From Euryodendron excelsum (lineage: Eukaryota > Streptophyta > Magnoliopsida > Ericales > Pentaphylacaceae), in contig CM065378.1 of NCBI GenBank assembly GCA_033060915.1, forward strand, positions 17,209,501-17,273,500: 64,000 bases of DNA. Reading direction: 5' to 3'. Made by a program: the position numbers and the translations under genes. The notes under the pieces were generated by a model. It had not been told where the DNA came from, did no database searches, and saw nothing but the letters and a program-made list of their open reading frames with translations. Of the stretch, positions 59,246 to 64,000 are shown in pieces (within the stretch, counting starts at the first letter, position 1; every line of letters starts with the position of its first letter).

Positions 59246-60920
59246 TCCACCAAAAAGTCCCTATTTTGTCTATCCCGTTGTTGGTATGAATGTCCATCAG
59301 TGTTCCACAAGTTTTATGTTGTCCAGACAAGTCTCATCAATTCAAAATTGTTCAGTCATTGTTCTTTGCTGTGCTTTCTGCTTTGGTGTTGTGTGAAAAT
59401 TGTACTGGAGATTATTGATTTTGTGAATAAACTTGTGCATATCTTTCTGGTTTATGCTTTGACTCTTTATGTGGTTGAATGAGTCCAAAACCTTGGAAGT
59501 TTCATGTGTATCTGCCTTGGATTAAGAATGTTGATTGTTGCTACTTTCGTTATCTGACAAACTACTTTTCTAGCTTGTATTGCTTTATCTTGCTTCTAAT
59601 TGTGTCATTGGAAATTGGTGATGAGAACTGCTCTTTGGCGTTCTAGTTGAATAGATTGTTTCCTATTGGTCTATGTAAATAGAATTGCATGATCGCTTCT
59701 ATCAGTACAATGGTCAATTGTATGATCAACCTTAGTTTTTGGGGTGGGTCATTTGATTGCAATTTTGTTATATTTGATTCTGGGTAGAGTCAAGTGGTCA
59801 GAGGTTGGTGACTGTCAGGTGTTTAATTCTTGGGACCATTCATGAAACTATAATCATATATGCTTAACTCCTATTTTTTTTCTTTCATTTAATAGCACGA
59901 AAAGTTTTCTGATATTAACTAATGGCTTTGCTACTATTAGTCATTGTGAGAGCTGAAAAAATTAGTACAAAGCTTGTATTTTTCCATGCAGACAAAGTTC
60001 GCATATATTAAAGATATTTTTAGCAGTCCCAATAAACTATTATGTTGGACTCTCAAGCCATTGTGTCTCTTTTACATTGCCTGCTCTTGTGCTTGCACTT
60101 GTGGTTTTTAGACTCTTCTCAACCTTCTCGTTTTTGACGAGTTGTTTGGGATTGTAGTCTCTTTACCAGGGCTATTGTGTGGATGTGTGCTTCTTGTGTG
60201 TGTGCGTTTTTGACGAGTTGTTTGGGATTGTGGTCTCTTCACCCGGCTATCGTGTGGATGTGTGCTTCTTGTGTGTGCGTGTTTGCTCTCTGTCCCAAAG
60301 CCATTGTGTGTCTTTTACAATGTCAAGTAAGCTGATGTCTTTATTTTCTCTCTTGCAATGTTGGTTCTATACATTGATTCCTTGAGGATGTTTTGGCTCA
60401 GGCTCACAAAATAGGCACGGTTGCTTAAATTCATGATGATCTGTTTCAGTTCAGAATTAAGTGTTACCATTACTAACCAGAAGAAATATGCTTGAAAGAG
60501 TACTTCACATATTTTCATGCATGTAATAATCGAAGAGTACTCGAGGACCATAGCAAGGGTTAATTGTTCAATTTGATGGCAGTCCATCAGTAACATCACT
60601 GTCCATATATATGTATATACATACCCATGGTGTTGCTATATTCCTCACAAGAAATAACCTGTAAATAGCTAAAGCATTAATCAAATCTATACTAGGCGGT
60701 ACTAGATTTGCTTTGAGAAAATGTCTCTACAAACACAGATCATAATCATTGCTTATTTGGAAAATAACCACACGACTCGAGTTCCAAAGTCACAAAATGA
60801 CTGGTACTGAAACAAATGGATTCCCAGGAATACGCATCTACTTAGGCAGATCAGAATTCTTTCTTTCTTTTTTGGTGTTTGTTGGCAAGAAAGTATGTTG
60901 AAAAAATATATATATTTACA
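59246..60920. other. Convergent 3' region of Yippee and WNK genes
   Basis: 3' UTR-like AT/T-rich DNA. It contains a 76-bp tandem duplication (60131-60282). Short frames at 59112-59482 and 60179-60385 follow from real exon edges or the repeat and carry no family signature. Confidence 0.6.
60131..60282 (+). repeat. Tandem duplication, two 76-bp units
   Basis: The phrase ttgacgagttgtttgggatt begins at 60134 and 60210, followed by gtctctt-accggctat-gtgtggatgtgtgcttcttg in both. Units differ at a handful of positions. Confidence 0.85.
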
Positions 60921-63552
60921 TCAAAAAACAGACGTCTTCTTCATTGTGATCCACTTCTTTTTGGCGTTTTCTTTTGCTTCCTCCCTCATCCTGATGAGTT
61001 CACGGAACCGCTGACGAAATTGCATGTCAATTGCATCAAGCTCCAGCTTCAACTCATTCTGATATCCATTTGCTACAAATTGAGTAGTGATGCTCAATGA
61101 GCCCAAATCATTTGATAGAGCACTACATGAAACGGAACTCTCTGAATTCTTCACGATTTCATTCATCTCGACAGATCCAGCGAAACTACCCTCACTGGTT
61201 TCAGACCCAAACCCATTGGCACCCTTGTTCCATTCAAATCTTGAAGCCTCGTTATCTGCATATGAGGTGGAAGCATGCTGATTGAAAACAGCGTCACCAG
61301 AAACTATAGTGGATCCTGAAGCCCAAGAGCACCTCATAGAGCTTTGATCATTCACATGTGCAGAATCCTCATACGGACTTTCTATGCTGTTAGAATTTCC
61401 AAATGAAGGCTTCCAGCTGGGTACAAGTTTTACGATCAAGCTGTCGATCAACTCGGCTATAATCATGAAATCTTCATTTGACAAATCAAGTTGGTCGACC
61501 ATCTCACCAACTATTGAAATTACTGTATCCGCATCAAGGTAAAATATAAAATGAATATTCCTCACTTGACCTGTTAGAAACACAAATAACTTTTAGACCG
61601 TGCTTAAGCAAGAATCGAAGTTGTTCAAACAGTAATTTTACTTACCACATGAGTCAGCAATACGCAGAGTTATTGAAATCGAGTCATCATCATTCATCTC
61701 ACCTTCTAATTTGAACTCATTTTTTCCAATAGATCTCCTTAGCTCTAAAGCTGAAACATGAGTAGTTTCACAAGTACTTTTTGTACAAGTACTAACCGAA
61801 AGCTTATTGTGTTCAAAGTCTATTTCCATGGAGAGAAAATCAGGCTTTGGCGCATCTGTTGATTGAGGCACATAACTGTACAACTGTGGAGCCTCCTTCG
61901 AGTTTTCAAACAAAAAGAATGGGTCTTTCAATAGCTCTGCTGCAGACATTCTGAGATATGCTGGAGCAAGACACTTTTCTATGAACTGCTTGACTTGGGG
62001 GTCTTTCACTTTACAAAAGGCAGCTGGCTTTACACCCTACAACAAAACAAGTTAACGATAATGAAAATGATTACTTTGTGAAGGAAAGATGTTATGCTGG
62101 TCGTTTTTGAACTTACCGATGAGACCTTCTTATATATTTGTGCTGCATTTTTGCACTCACTATATGGATATTCACATGTAACCAACTCTAACATGCACAT
62201 GCCAAAAGAATATATGTCAACTAGTTCATTGTACTCCTCCTCATAGAGCTCTGGAGCCATGAATTCAGGAGTACCTGTGAGAAACAAATGGATTAAGAAT
62301 TTTAAATAAGATAGTTCAAAGAAAGTGGCAAGTTACTAAGCATTGAGATGATTACCAATAACGCTATGGGCAGTAGGTTGCTGCATGATGGTTGCCAACC
62401 CAAGATCTCCAATTTTTACTTCTCCATTATTTCCATTAAGAAAAATGTTGTCGCATTTTAAATCTCTGTGAATAATAGGCGGATTGTGACAATGGAGGTA
62501 ACATAATCCTCGGAGAATCTGCCTAGCCCAGTTCTTGATGGCCTTCATGTCAACACTCCTATGCTTCTTACGATATCTAAACCTCAAAATAACCACACAT
62601 AAATTAACCATATGTAGAAGCCAAGCAACAAAACAAGAGAAACACGAAAGTCAACAGAACTCACCGCCTCAAACTTCCTGAAGTAAATAATTCAGTAATC
62701 ATGTTGATAGTTTTGTTCTTGTCATCCACCCAAGAACTGTAAGATCTAATGATATTTTCATGTTTCAGTGCCATCAGCAAGTGAACCTCCGAATACAATC
62801 TCTCCAGATGTTCCGGTGACTGTAATGCATGGTCAACACTCACTTGGTTCCAAGCAACTTCTATACCATCAACCTCATCAAACCCCTTATATCTACATGT
62901 AATAAAGAAAAGGAACCAAATCAAATTAATTTTTAAACCCAATGACTGTTTATATCAGTAAAGGTGCAGCAATTACCAATGTTACAAATAAACAATATAA
63001 TTGACACGAAAGAAGATGAAGATAGAACTAGAAACCATACACAATCTTGAATGCTCCTCTCCCCAAGATTTCATTATACTGAAGGAAGGAAAAAAAAAGG
63101 TGACTGTATCACTAAACCCAGCAAATCAAATGAGAGACTAATATTAAGCAACACAAATCTCAATTTTCATGAACAGATACAGCATGTAATCTCAAAATTG
63201 ACATTTTGGTTCAATTGCAGTTGTTGATTGACCCAAACGTGAAATGACTATGGGACAGTGACAGTAGATCAATTCATCAATGACATATTTGATAGCAACT
63301 ACTAAAGACCAAAAGTAACCAATTCTATACTCTTTTTTTTTTTTTTTTTGTTAGTATACATTATTTTAATAAATGGCTGATGTTCTTTCCACCCTTATGA
63401 ATAATGCAGAAGAGTTAGAATTTATGTCATACCCGAATGTATCGACCCTTTGGTGATTTCTCTACGATATCAGCTTCGTCAGGCTCTAATTTTGATTTTG
63501 CTTTCCAAAACAACTCATTCATTGGCAACAACAAACCTACCTCGGAATCCAT
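60921..63552 (-). CDS. WNK8: WNK8-like (with-no-lysine) protein kinase
   Basis: Seven minus-strand exons, 63552-63433, 63078-63041, 62892-62665, 62576-62356, 62274-62117, 62036-61646 and 61570-60921, encode 601 residues. The beta-3 lysine is replaced (GIEVAWNQ), and the catalytic lysine lies in the glycine-rich loop GRGAFK (K51), the WNK hallmark. The catalytic loop is HRDLKCDN (D167), the metal site reads DLG (186-188), and [11 protein letters not shown] marks the P+1 region. A downstream OSR1/SPAK-C-like domain follows ([39 protein letters not shown]). The tail, ending KRKWIT-like KKWITMKK, matches Arabidopsis WNK8 (At5g41990). WNK8 acts in sugar and RGS1/G-protein signalling, vacuolar ATPase phosphorylation and flowering time. 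An in-frame ATG at 63651 would add 33 residues including a poly-Phe run from a poly-A tract; the start at 63552 is preferred. Confidence 0.93.
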
Positions 63553-64000
63553 TGCAATTTCGATCCCAACAAAAGACCACAAAGAGGTAGAGAAGAATTC
63601 AAAAAAAAAAAAACCTGTTGGTGTTGGGGGCGATTCCAAATTTGGAATCAAAGGATAGGGTGTTCAGAGAATGCCTCACAAGCGACTGAATACGAGTCGA
63701 TGGCCGATCGAAACCAAAACCGACATCCCACGAAACTCATCCTCGTTGACTTCAAATTTATCCGTCCACCACCGCTAGCTTCTCCAATTGACTTTTCCAT
63801 TCTCAATTCAATCCCCCATCAAATATATGTATATATAAATACTATTTTCACCAAATATGTTAGTGAAATCCAGAGAGAGATAAGAGTGAGAAAGGGCAGA
63901 AACAAACAAAGGGAGCAATGACTTAGGGTTTGAAATTGAGACCTAAAAATCAAGCTATAGAGATAAAAAGAGGGAAAAAAAAATGCAACAAAATTGAGGA
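63553..64000. promoter_or_regulatory. WNK8-like 5' leader and promoter region
   Basis: Upstream of the minus-strand WNK start. A 12-nt poly-A tract (63601-63612) lies in the leader. A tatatgtatatataaata stretch near 63823-63840 could supply the TATA box (reading minus strand). The 73-codon plus frame at 63700-63921 has no recognisable content. Confidence 0.4.

Noticed and set aside
63700..63921. 73-codon plus-strand frame upstream of WNK
   Set aside because: It overlaps the WNK promoter, has low-information composition and no family resemblance.

Overview
This window is nuclear DNA of a flowering plant, most likely a eudicot. The genes have many short exons in AT-rich introns, several families are plant-specific (an early nodulin-like protein, a WNK8-type kinase, a BLUS1-type STE20 kinase tail), and there is a Ty1/copia retrotransposon plus many small miniature transposons (MITEs). 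I see no rRNA, tRNA, CRISPR or bacterial operon structure. Exon boundaries were worked out by hand from splice signals, reading-frame continuity and remembered family sequences. For nine of the ten genes every exon junction kept phase; the tenth is a broken gene.

Layout. 712-7920 (+): the last 14 exons of a STE20/BLUS1-type kinase whose catalytic domain lies left of the window. 9901-14330 (+): the AAA+ membrane-protein extractor MSP1/ATAD1, with two GC-AG introns. 15044-16408 (-): a putative plastid coiled-coil membrane protein of unknown function. 18145-22414 (+): MYG1 exonuclease. 23215-24327 (+): an intronless HpcH/HpaI-type aldolase. 27625-43830 (+): a decayed molybdate-transporter-like MFS gene whose first intron holds an 11.9 kb nested copia insertion (28020-39900, TSD ttctt). 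48009-48727 (+): early nodulin-like protein. 49961-56680 (-): MTA, the catalytic m6A mRNA methyltransferase. 58421-59245 (+): a Yippee-like zinc protein, divergent from MTA. 60921-63552 (-): a WNK8-like kinase.

The genes are unrelated housekeeping functions, not a pathway: mitochondrial outer-membrane quality control (MSP1), organellar and nuclear RNA processing (MYG1), mRNA methylation (MTA), signalling (two kinases) and a putative plastid aldolase. As I recall the Arabidopsis map, the same families cluster in several duplicated blocks (around At4g10730-At4g10760, At4g27680-At4g27745, At3g49310-At3g49320, At5g41970-At5g41990, At1g64640-At1g64650). This window may therefore preserve a fuller ancestral order.

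The accessory layer is the richest part. A young minus-strand LTR element with a decayed interior was itself invaded by a plus-strand copia element that has lost its 5' end. There are three copies of a hAT-like MITE with 8-bp target duplications inside introns, three copies of an AT-rich foldback family, a 177-bp palindromic MITE with a perfect 9-bp duplication, two further TIR elements, a tRNA-derived SINE candidate, a possible organelle-DNA insert and a 41-nt poly(G) tract. I found no clearly new multi-gene system. The strongest unusual observations are the paired GC-AG introns, the nested trans-mobilised retroelement in a dying transporter gene, and the deamination-type decay of the hAT-like MITE footprints.
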